This document shows positions 23,800 to 29,781 of a stretch of 40,364 nt of DNA, in pieces. Position numbers and translations under genes: made by a program. The stretch lies in the IMG/VR virus record IMGVR_UViG_3300025138_013592, positions 1-40,364 of that record; one strand, written 5' to 3'. The notes beneath the pieces are model-generated. The model was not told the DNA's origin, made no database searches, and saw only the letters and a program-made list of their open reading frames with translations. Source of the stretch: a virus. The number at the start of each line of letters is the position of its first letter. The stretch's first letter is position 1.

Positions 23800-24198
23800 T
23801 TATTCCCCTCTCAGTAAGTTCATCAGCTCGGCCTTCATCTCAGCATTCTCATCTTCCAGGTGGTTCACCAGGGAAATTGCCCGCTCCACCGCATCCAGTG
23901 AGTCGTTATCCTTTAGACTCTCCCGGATCCGCTTCATCAGGTCATAAAACTCCGCCCGACTCCACTTCTTTTCATCACTGGTCATGGGGCCAACTCCATC
24001 CATTAGCCATCTTCTGTTAACCTCAGGGAAAGCCATTAGTATTTTCTCCACCTTATCCACTCCCATTACAGATCCTTTTCTGAGTGTGCCAAATATGCTA
24101 TGGCTTACACCTATTTGCCGAGCTATTTCCCGATCACTAAGACCTGTTTCTGCCAGGAACGTCAAAATTCTTTGCTGTATGCCTAATATATTTGACAC
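23800..24198 (-). CDS. XRE-family helix-turn-helix regulator (candidate repressor), 132 aa
   Basis: Predicted DNA-binding repressor. Residues 7-60 form an XRE-like domain, with the helix-turn-helix at about 21-41 (SDREIARQIGVSHSIFGTLR). The segment EVNRRWLMDGVGPM (59-72) is typical of this group in Bacteroidota mobile elements. The C-terminal part is a coiled-coil-like dimer region (SLVNHLEDENAEMKAELMNLL) with no autoprotease domain, so RecA-driven self-cleavage is not expected. The start is GTG 24198. It is transcribed leftward behind the small RHH gene and away from the KilA-N operon. An 18-bp palindrome lies 35 bases upstream. Confidence 0.75.
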   Translation of the reverse strand: MSNILGIQQRILTFLAETGLSDREIARQIGVSHSIFGTLRKGSVMGVDKVEKILMAFPEVNRRWLMDGVGPMTSDEKKWSRAEFYDLMKRIRESLKDNDSLDAVERAISLVNHLEDENAEMKAELMNLLRGE

Positions 24199-24232
24199 TT
24201 TGTTATTTTTACTAGGTTGTTTTCGTTATGAT

Positions 24233-24255
24233 TGTAAAATATATTTTACATGTAA
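24233..24255. promoter_or_regulatory. Palindromic operator candidates upstream of the XRE gene
   Basis: TGTAAAATATATTTTACA (24233-24250) is a perfect 18-bp palindrome. It overlaps a second one, TTACATGTAA (24246-24255). Both lie between the two minus-strand regulator genes, where a dimeric repressor could control the XRE gene. Confidence 0.6.
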
Positions 24256-24266
24256 GGTAAATGAAT

Positions 24267-24431
24267 TTATACTTTCCTCTCTGCTTTAAGCTTTTCAACT
24301 CCAGCGCGAACCACTTCATAATACAAGTCTTTAAGATTTTCCTTCCGGTCGTTTTCAAGTTCTCTTTCTATCTGAAGTCTTTTTACTTCTGCGTGGAGTT
24401 CCGAAGGAACATCCAATTGAATCTTTGCCAT
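24267..24431 (-). CDS. Small ribbon-helix-helix-like regulator, 54 aa
   Basis: Translating the minus strand from ATG 24431 gives a start MAKIQLDVPSELHAEVKRLQ and an end VRAGVEKLKAERKV. The pattern of a short strand (KIQLDVP), a helix (SELHAEVKRLQIERE) and a second helix ending the protein fits Arc/CopG-type ribbon-helix-helix proteins, which bind DNA as dimers through the strand. It is the first leftward gene of the switch. Its own promoter candidate and operator-like inverted repeats lie between it and the KilA-N gene. It could also be an antitoxin, but no toxin partner is evident. Confidence 0.6.
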   Translation of the reverse strand: MAKIQLDVPSELHAEVKRLQIERELENDRKENLKDLYYEVVRAGVEKLKAERKV

Positions 24432-24451
24432 GCCACCAATATTTTATATGT

Positions 24452-24463
24452 CTTTGATACAAA
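24452..24463. promoter_or_regulatory. Operator half of the divergent switch (left)
   Basis: CTTTGATACAAA at 24452-24463 is the exact reverse complement of TTTGTATCAAAG at 24514-24525. It overlaps the leftward -7 box TACATTTG (24467 down to 24460 on the minus strand), so a bound protein would block leftward transcription. Confidence 0.65.
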
Positions 24464-24467
24464 TGTA
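24460..24467 (-). promoter_or_regulatory. Leftward -7 box for the regulator genes
   Basis: On the minus strand this reads TACATTTG, a full match to TAnnTTTG, 28 bases before the RHH start. I see no good -33 TTG at the right distance. Confidence 0.5.
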
Positions 24468-24486
24468 AACTTTTAATATAATTATT

Positions 24487-24517
24487 TTGATATGTATATA
24501 TCTATTATATATGTTTG
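24487..24517 (+). promoter_or_regulatory. Rightward promoter for the KilA-N operon (TTG-N20-TATGTTTG)
   Basis: TTG at 24487-24489 and the perfect -7 box TATGTTTG at 24510-24517 are 20 bases apart. The box overlaps the operator half at 24514-24525. It is the likely early promoter of the element. Confidence 0.65.
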
Positions 24518-24525
24518 TATCAAAG
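24514..24525. promoter_or_regulatory. Operator half of the divergent switch (right)
   Basis: TTTGTATCAAAG, the inverted partner of 24452-24463, with 50 bases between the two. It overlaps the rightward -7 box. The core TTTGTATCAAA is one base away from TTTGTAACAAA, the reverse complement of the array unit at 5047-5057. Confidence 0.65.
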
Positions 24526-24551
24526 TAATACTTTAGATACCTACAAACATC

Positions 24552-25094
24552 ATGAATCAGGAAACGATACTCAAATTCACCTATCAGGAAACAGAAATAG
24601 ATTTCCTACAGTCTTCCAGTTCCATTATGGTCAATGCCACAGAGATGGCTAAACTATTTGGAAAACGCGTAGACGTGTTCTTGAAATCTGATCACGCTCA
24701 AGCCTTCATTGAAGCATTAAAGCTCACACCATATGGTGGGAGCTTTGATAGTTTGGCGGATGCCGATATTATAAAATCAAGAAGCGGATCACGGACTTAT
24801 TTCCATCGCCTTCTGGCACTCAAGTTTGCCGCATGGTTAAGTCCGGAGTTTGAAGTTTGGGTATACTCCACCATAGACCATATTCTGTTCAGCTACTACC
24901 ATGAGCTGGAGGCCAATCTAAACGAAACAGCTCGGGTGGACACTGAAATTGAGAAGTATAATAATGAGCTGATGGAGATGGACACCTATCAGCAGCTGAA
25001 CCGGCTCAAGAAACAAAAGAGCCAGTTAGTTGCTCAGCGCTCAGTCATTTCCAGAACTCAGCTCAACTTCCTCAAAGAACTTTATAAAAATTAA
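24552..25094 (+). CDS. KilA-N domain protein, 180 aa
   Basis: Predicted DNA-binding early protein. Residues about 20-115 follow the KilA-N pattern: IMVNATEMAKLFGKRVDVFL, then SRSGSRTYFHRLLALKFAAWLSPEFEVWV. The C-terminal third is a coiled coil (NLNETARVDTEIEKYNNEL; LNRLKKQKSQL). KilA-N proteins are frequent in phages, where they act as early regulators or antirepressors. As the first gene after the early promoter and divergent to the repressor genes, it occupies the position of a Cro or antirepressor. Confidence 0.85.
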   Translation: MNQETILKFTYQETEIDFLQSSSSIMVNATEMAKLFGKRVDVFLKSDHAQAFIEALKLTPYGGSFDSLADADIIKSRSGSRTYFHRLLALKFAAWLSPEFEVWVYSTIDHILFSYYHELEANLNETARVDTEIEKYNNELMEMDTYQQLNRLKKQKSQLVAQRSVISRTQLNFLKELYKN

Positions 25095-25097
25095 ACA

Positions 25098-25325
25098 ATG
25101 CGATACACCTATATCATCAAACACTTAGATGCTCCACAGCTGCTTTCAGGCGCAATTCACCGTCCTGAGGAAATTATTGCCCGTAAGAAGAGCGCTGCAA
25201 AAGCACGGAAATTTCTCTTACGCTTTGGTATACAGACAAAGGATCGCCTACAGAAGGAAGTAGCCTTTCTTATCCCCAATACCAGAGAAAAACTTATCCA
25301 GATAAATCGAATAGGGCATTCATAA
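25098..25325 (+). CDS. Hypothetical protein, 75 aa
   Basis: Three bases after the KilA-N gene. A small, strongly basic protein (RKKSAAKARKFLLRFGIQTKDRLQ), which might bind nucleic acid. No family is recognised. Support is operon packing and direction. Confidence 0.55.
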   Translation: MRYTYIIKHLDAPQLLSGAIHRPEEIIARKKSAAKARKFLLRFGIQTKDRLQKEVAFLIPNTREKLIQINRIGHS

Positions 25326-25344
25326 AATCAGGCTGACTAACACC

Positions 25345-25692
25345 ATGCACGAATTCAACCGAAAAGAAATCACCCAAGATCAGATGCTTCAGCAGTTGGG
25401 GTCACTCATTACTAAAAATCATCAGATACCCGAGCATACCCGAAAGAACCTCCTTGAAAACAAAAGCATCAAGGATTTCTGTGAAGAGTCCCGGCACTTT
25501 GCTTTGCTAAAAAAGATGGGTGGAAAGGATCTCCACATTCATTATGATGTCAGTTCATGGTTCTTACCACCCAATGGAGTCACAATCAAAATCCAGACCA
25601 TTGGTATCTATGAAAATTACCTGGAGTATGAAATCGCACGTCAAAAGGCCCTGAACAGCACTCCTCATTCTTACAGTCCAAACCAAAACTAA
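25345..25692 (+). CDS. Hypothetical protein, 115 aa
   Basis: Unknown. The N-terminal half is helical (ITQDQMLQQLGSLITKNHQI...NLLENKSIKDFCEES) and the second half beta-like (LHIHYDVSSWFLPPNGVTIKIQTIGIYENY). It lies in the early operon, 19 bases after its neighbour. No membrane segment or known motif. Confidence 0.6.
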   Translation: MHEFNRKEITQDQMLQQLGSLITKNHQIPEHTRKNLLENKSIKDFCEESRHFALLKKMGGKDLHIHYDVSSWFLPPNGVTIKIQTIGIYENYLEYEIARQKALNSTPHSYSPNQN

Positions 25693-25704
25693 CCATTCCA
25701 CAAA

Positions 25705-26151
25705 ATGACAAACGAAGACGTTTTAGCAGAAATAGAGCAATTAGGATGTCTGTCAATAGATAGGCTTTTCTGGATAGCTCTCTCAACAGATAACAGGGAT
25801 CTTCATAGTTTCCTTGATGAGATTGATTTTGAACAGTATGTCCAAATCATCCCATGGGTAGAGGACACCAATAATCACCGGGTAAAATTTGCAACGGGCT
25901 ATGGAGGGGATTGGAAAGCAGTCATGGATGAGTTCGGCTTATTTGGATTCATTGCTGAAGTGCACATCCCTCACATTTCTAATGTTTTTTTCGGCGATGA
26001 TGGAGAACCACAGTCTTGGACAGTAAAACTAGGCGTGTGCTCCTATCACTATGTCTATGCTGAGGACACCGATGACCTTCTGGAGGCAATTAAGGACATA
26101 TATAATCGACGATTAAGCGAGATGGTCAACGAGGCCCGAAAAACTTCCTGA
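25705..26151 (+). CDS. Hypothetical acidic protein, 148 aa
   Basis: Unknown, clearly acidic protein with many Asp, Glu and Trp residues (WIALSTDNRDLHSFLDEIDF; GYGGDWKAVMDEFGLFGF). Small acidic early proteins in phages are often inhibitors of host proteins or of defence systems, but nothing here proves it. It lies 12 bases after the previous gene and three bases before the next. Confidence 0.6.
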   Translation: MTNEDVLAEIEQLGCLSIDRLFWIALSTDNRDLHSFLDEIDFEQYVQIIPWVEDTNNHRVKFATGYGGDWKAVMDEFGLFGFIAEVHIPHISNVFFGDDGEPQSWTVKLGVCSYHYVYAEDTDDLLEAIKDIYNRRLSEMVNEARKTS

Positions 26152-26154
26152 CAA

Positions 26155-26490
26155 ATGGCCTGCTCTTGTGTAAATATCATTCCGCAAAGTGAAGAATGCT
26201 ACGCCCAGCAGATCACCGTAGATATTCCTCCACACATGCATCAATACAGAGACAGTAGACTCAAGCAAGGTCTCAGTAGCAAGGTGTCCATTGACCCTTG
26301 CATTTACGATGAAATCTGTCAGCTCTGGGATATGGGTATCATCACATACGGTTCATGCTGTGGTCACAATTTGGAACAATCCTTTGTAAATGTATCACCA
26401 GACCATATTGATCAGATGTTAACCATGGGGTATGTCCATAATCATCCAGACCCCTTACGAAAAGACACATTCAAACTAAAAACCGCCTGA
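26155..26490 (+). CDS. Conserved Cys/His protein with CCGHN motif, 111 aa
   Basis: The central block VSIDPCIYDEICQLWDMGIITYG followed by SCCGHN (44-72) matches a family I know from many phages and bacteria but whose function is not known. Cys49, Cys55, Cys68, Cys69 and His71 could bind a metal. The N-terminus has a further CSC. Position in the early operon suggests a role in takeover of the cell. Confidence 0.65.
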   Translation: MACSCVNIIPQSEECYAQQITVDIPPHMHQYRDSRLKQGLSSKVSIDPCIYDEICQLWDMGIITYGSCCGHNLEQSFVNVSPDHIDQMLTMGYVHNHPDPLRKDTFKLKTA

Positions 26491-26493
26491 CCA

Positions 26494-27012
26494 ATGAATA
26501 AAGCTCAGAAAAAACGATTTACGGAATTCTGCAAAGATCAAATTGCTCTCTTAGAAGAGCAGAGGACTGAAATAGAGCAAGAAATCATATACTACCAGAC
26601 CATTGATTATAAGCAGTATGTGAAATTGATCACCTGTTCAATCTATGATGACACATCCAAATCACAGACCTTTTTCATTGTATCAGACCCTGACAAAAAG
26701 AAGAATGCTGATACCTTTCCTCAGCCCGGACGACTACTTCCGGCACATCCCAATTTTCCACACTTTAGATGCTTTGTTCACAGCACTGAAAAAGGGCAGT
26801 GTGTCTCCCACTTAGACAGTGGATTCAAGATTGGGTCTCTCAGTGAAATTCAAGGTACATATGATGATGCCTTAGAATCATTCCTGAAGTTTGATCCATC
26901 AAAAGATGACATAAACACGGCCATCAATCGTGCGCAAAAAACCATAGTAAGTTCCGGATTAGAATATCCAGTTAACCAACTCACAAAAACAAACAACAAT
27001 GGACCTCACTGA
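26494..27012 (+). CDS. Hypothetical protein, 172 aa
   Basis: Unknown. The N-terminus is a charged helix (RFTEFCKDQIALLEEQRTEIEQEIIYY). A mixed region follows, with VKLITCSIYDDTSKSQTFFIVSDPD, and the end is polar and Asn-rich. It overlaps the following gene by 14 bases. No motif recognised. Confidence 0.55.
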   Translation: MNKAQKKRFTEFCKDQIALLEEQRTEIEQEIIYYQTIDYKQYVKLITCSIYDDTSKSQTFFIVSDPDKKKNADTFPQPGRLLPAHPNFPHFRCFVHSTEKGQCVSHLDSGFKIGSLSEIQGTYDDALESFLKFDPSKDDINTAINRAQKTIVSSGLEYPVNQLTKTNNNGPH

Positions 27013-27238
27013 CCTCACCATGGAACTCTCCCATTTCGGACATGTCCAGATTTGCCATGCCAATACCGTTTTCACTCTCCTAATGACCGGCCACGGCCTG
27101 GACAATGCAAAGACCTATTGCTCTATCCAAACCAAAGTCTTAAATCAAGTGGGTGATCATTTCCCATACATAGAAGCCATGAGAAATGACACCAACTTTT
27201 TTTGCGTAGTTCTATCACCAAACCCAAAAACATCATGA
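26999..27238 (+). CDS. Hypothetical protein, 79 aa
   Basis: Unknown small protein (MDLTDLTMELSHFGHVQICH...). It overlaps both neighbours (14 and 4 bases), in the same manner as the rest of the operon. Mixed alpha/beta, no membrane segment. Confidence 0.5.
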   Translation: MDLTDLTMELSHFGHVQICHANTVFTLLMTGHGLDNAKTYCSIQTKVLNQVGDHFPYIEAMRNDTNFFCVVLSPNPKTS

Positions 27239-27441
27239 CCTGTGTCCACTGTGGCAAAGATCCCGGCACCCATCCCTCTAACCCTTTACTATGGTTTGGC
27301 TTCAAGGATGCCGATACCGGAGAGCTCTCCTGTAGAGCGTGTATACCGGTGCATTACAAGAAAAAGAACCTTGGGCCCTTTGCTCATATGTATAGCGAAT
27401 TACCCGTCATTATAAAGCCAACAGAAACTGTAAAATCATGA
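27235..27441 (+). CDS. Zinc-ribbon protein, 68 aa
   Basis: ATG 27235 overlaps the previous stop as ATGA and is preferred over an in-frame ATG at 27202. Two CxxC pairs (CVHC at residues 3-6 and CRAC at about 37-40) form a likely four-Cys zinc site with a 30-residue loop between. The C-terminal part is basic then Pro-rich. Possibly a nucleic-acid or protein-binding factor. Confidence 0.6.
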   Translation: MTCVHCGKDPGTHPSNPLLWFGFKDADTGELSCRACIPVHYKKKNLGPFAHMYSELPVIIKPTETVKS

Positions 27442-27842
27442 AACCATTCACTGAACGCCAATACCAAACTGCATACAATGCACTTCTTAAAATCATAGAA
27501 GTGAAAGACCGAAGAGAAATGAAGCTCACCTGGATTCAAAGTGAAGGAAGTGATCCTTCTGGAGCGAGTAACTGCTTAATGACTTTAAGCGATTTTGAAG
27601 TAGAAGTGAAGCGGCTCATGCATGGCCTGGTTGAACTACAGCGGACTGGTGAGTTTTATTTAGCAGATAATTCTCAAGAATCAGACGAATCGCTTGACAT
27701 GGACAGCGCAGAATTGGTGCTCCTCAGGAAATGTTTCGGAACATTTGATCGGGAGGTGATTGAGCAAATAGCGAAAGAAGGTGTAGGATCTCCTGCAGGT
27801 AAAACCCTAATCAATGATATAGCTAAATCAATACAGTCATGA
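27438..27842 (+). CDS. Hypothetical protein, 134 aa
   Basis: Unknown, helical and acidic. It overlaps the upstream gene by four bases, and its TGA overlaps the ATG of the remnant gene at 27839. No named domain. Confidence 0.55.
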   Translation: MKPFTERQYQTAYNALLKIIEVKDRREMKLTWIQSEGSDPSGASNCLMTLSDFEVEVKRLMHGLVELQRTGEFYLADNSQESDESLDMDSAELVLLRKCFGTFDREVIEQIAKEGVGSPAGKTLINDIAKSIQS

Positions 27843-27961
27843 AAGAACGTCCCATCCTATTTAGTACACCCATGGTTCGGTATGGGCCATCACTTTTAAA
27901 GTTATTTCCACAAACGGTAAACCTCGAAACAAATGAAAATGGCAAAAGCAAGTCAGGATGA
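27839..27961 (+). pseudogene. Remnant of an ASCH-type phage protein gene
   Basis: The frame begins MKERPILFSTPMVR, which I recognise as the conserved start of a common phage protein of the ASCH/RNA-binding-like group. In intact members a segment with Lys-Thr-Gln-Thr-Arg-Arg follows within 15 residues. Here the sequence diverges after Arg14 (YGPSLLKLFPQTVN...) and stops after 40 residues. This suggests an internal deletion that joined the 5' end to later sequence. The ATGA overlap with the previous gene is kept. Confidence 0.6.
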
Positions 27962-28373
27962 CTTGGATAAAATGAGACTCTTCTATGAGGTAATGGAAGC
28001 CTACTATCAAGCTGCCTGTGAAAACCTTCATGATTTCACTGATCTTTTTAAGGATTCTGAAATGGAACAAATCAGTTCTGCATTCAACGACAAAGGAGAA
28101 TTTGATATTGATGATTTCTTGCGCCTTTCATACGATCACCTGCTCTCCGGATTCTTCCGTGTCCATTTCGGATATCAAGTGTTACTTAGTAATGCTTGTG
28201 ATCCCTCAGAAGATTCACTCCAGTTTAAGGACTGGATCAAGCAATCCATAGAAGTACTATCAGAAATCGATGAATATATCTCACCAAACCCCACAAACTA
28301 CATCGGATTTGACTCCACTCTACATCAGAAAGTAAAGTCTGTATTATCACTCCATGAAAAATCGCTATTATGA
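27933..28373 (+). CDS. Hypothetical acidic helical protein, 146 aa
   Basis: Unknown. The product is almost entirely helical and acidic (LDKMRLFYEVMEAYYQAACENLHDF; FKDWIKQSIEVLSEIDEYI). The start lies inside the remnant gene's frame, consistent with a deletion that brought it close. It overlaps the next gene by four bases. Confidence 0.6.
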   Translation: MKMAKASQDDLDKMRLFYEVMEAYYQAACENLHDFTDLFKDSEMEQISSAFNDKGEFDIDDFLRLSYDHLLSGFFRVHFGYQVLLSNACDPSEDSLQFKDWIKQSIEVLSEIDEYISPNPTNYIGFDSTLHQKVKSVLSLHEKSLL

Positions 28374-28813
28374 AAAACTTAAACACACACCTCGCCATCT
28401 TCGAACTCCTCGAAGATTCAGATCCCGTCATCAAGGTAGCTACCAGGCTCCAGCACCTCATAGATTACTATGAGGAGGGCCGTGATTACTATCAGAAAAA
28501 CATCAGCGTAGAAGACTCCTTTGATCATGATGAGACCATCGCTTTTTTAGATGTCCTCCAGACCCTTACCGGCAAGATCATCAATCCCACAGGTCCTGTC
28601 ACAATGATACTCACCCGTGGCACCCAGTCCTTAAATGTGCTCCCCATTTCCAGTGTCTTTGAGCACTGGACACTCCCACAGGTTCTGAGCATCCTCCAGT
28701 CAGTCAAGTCCGCACTCGTGCTATACCTCCATGCAGACAACTGTATTCAGTTCAAGACCGCTTACGCCACACTAAATAACTGGTATTCATTTTTCACCCA
28801 GTTGGAGCCATGA
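28370..28813 (+). CDS. Hypothetical helical protein, 147 aa
   Basis: Unknown helical protein (HLAIFELLEDSDPVIKVATRL; LPQVLSILQSVKSALVLYL). It overlaps neighbours at both ends as ATGA-type junctions. No motif. Confidence 0.55.
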   Translation: MKNLNTHLAIFELLEDSDPVIKVATRLQHLIDYYEEGRDYYQKNISVEDSFDHDETIAFLDVLQTLTGKIINPTGPVTMILTRGTQSLNVLPISSVFEHWTLPQVLSILQSVKSALVLYLHADNCIQFKTAYATLNNWYSFFTQLEP

Positions 28814-29073
28814 TGACAGAGGTTACTACTGGCCATGATCATTCTGGCTTGCGATATCGCATTGTGGTAGATGAGATTGGCAAGTACCACATCCAGACTC
28901 CACGTTCCAAAGGTAAGTGGAGAGTCCTTCGCGGTGGTTTCACCAGGGAGAAAGCCTTCTATCTCATAAAAGAAAAAGGGATTTCCGGCATTCGCCAGAT
29001 AAACCTCAATGAGAAGTTCGGTTTCATACTTTTCCTCCTTCTTATGACCATCATCATGATACTCCTCAGATAA
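28810..29073 (+). CDS. Hypothetical tail-anchored membrane protein, 87 aa
   Basis: A polar N-terminal domain of about 65 residues (SGLRYRIVVDEIGKYHIQTP; GFTREKAFYLIKEKGI). One hydrophobic segment at the very end follows (FGFILFLLLMTIIMILL, about 70-86), so it is probably anchored in the inner membrane by its C-terminus. Last gene of the early operon, 35 bases before a strong terminator. Confidence 0.6.
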   Translation: MMTEVTTGHDHSGLRYRIVVDEIGKYHIQTPRSKGKWRVLRGGFTREKAFYLIKEKGISGIRQINLNEKFGFILFLLLMTIIMILLR

Positions 29074-29108
29074 AGAATAGTGGTTAGGTGTTTTTTTCAG
29101 GTTGGGTT

Positions 29109-29140
29109 GAACCCGCACCCTTTGGGTGCGGGTTCTTAGT
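29109..29140 (+). terminator. Strong intrinsic terminator of the early operon
   Basis: A 12-bp perfect stem, GAACCCGCACCC (29109-29120) and GGGTGCGGGTTC (29124-29135), with a three-base loop. TTAGTT follows. Confidence 0.85.
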
Positions 29141-29354
29141 TGCTAGGCACCCCATTTCGGCCATATTCTAGCACTTATCACCCGTTTTACACCACTTCTT
29201 CCCGAATTTTTACGATATATCCAATTGACTGTCAGATATATGCAGTCTTTTGCCGTCCCTTCGCTTTTTTCACACTACCGCGGAAGCCCGTTCCGCCCTC
29301 TTTTGTATGTGCAATTGCAAAAGAGGTTGGTTTGGTGATATATGATTAGCTCTT
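29141..29354. other. Non-coding gap between the early operon and tail genes
   Basis: No convincing gene. It contains an inverted repeat, CCTCTTTTG (29297-29305) and CAAAAGAGG (29318-29326), with a 12-base loop and a T/G-rich 3' side. This could be a second, weak terminator. The next promoter begins at 29355. Confidence 0.5.
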
Positions 29355-29388
29355 GTCCTTTCACACCCTGATCTCCTGGATAGTTTAG
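29355..29388 (+). promoter_or_regulatory. Phage-type promoter 5: GTCCTTTC-N18-TAGTTTAG
   Basis: GTCCTTTC at 29355-29362 and TAGTTTAG at 29381-29388 are 18 bases apart, in front of the tail block that starts at 29407. The early-operon terminator upstream isolates it. Confidence 0.75.
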
Positions 29389-29406
29389 CTTATAATATTA
29401 CAAGAG

Positions 29407-29781
29407 ATGAGTATTATTCAGAAGGAGTTTATCAGGAGGGTACTTGAGGATGAGGCTAATAGGATGGAAAAAAACCAGGGGTTGCAAATGAAAAGACTCC
29501 TGCACTTCCACACTGGCAACTTGTTTAATGGGAGGCAATTTACTGTGAAGCAGGGAGCAGACCTGGACGGTGTACTCACCATCAAATTCAAGATTTATCA
29601 ACGCTTTCTGGACATGAAAAGGAAAGTCCGATCTAAGAATGGTAACATCCGAAATCGCCAATATTCAATCCACAACAAATATGTGTTTGGGCACTTCTAT
29701 TCGATTGGAGACCGGCTTATGTACGAGCTGACAGAAGATCTGATTGAAGGAATAAAACGAGACCTCAAAATTTCAAACTGA
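29407..29781 (+). CDS. Hypothetical protein upstream of the tape measure, 124 aa
   Basis: Unknown. It is basic and mostly helical (IQKEFIRRVLEDEANRMEKNQG; YSIGDRLMYELTEDLIEGIKRDL) with a beta-like centre (DGVLTIKFKIYQRFL). Genes at this place often encode tail-completion or tail-chaperone products. It shares its last base with the first base of the tape-measure gene, so translation is coupled. Confidence 0.6.
   Translation: MSIIQKEFIRRVLEDEANRMEKNQGLQMKRLLHFHTGNLFNGRQFTVKQGADLDGVLTIKFKIYQRFLDMKRKVRSKNGNIRNRQYSIHNKYVFGHFYSIGDRLMYELTEDLIEGIKRDLKISN

Noticed and set aside
29140-29349. Forward frame of 69 codons after the early terminator
   Set aside because: Pro/Phe/Ser-rich translation of AT/pyrimidine-rich spacer. 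It starts inside the terminator region and has no coupling to any neighbour.
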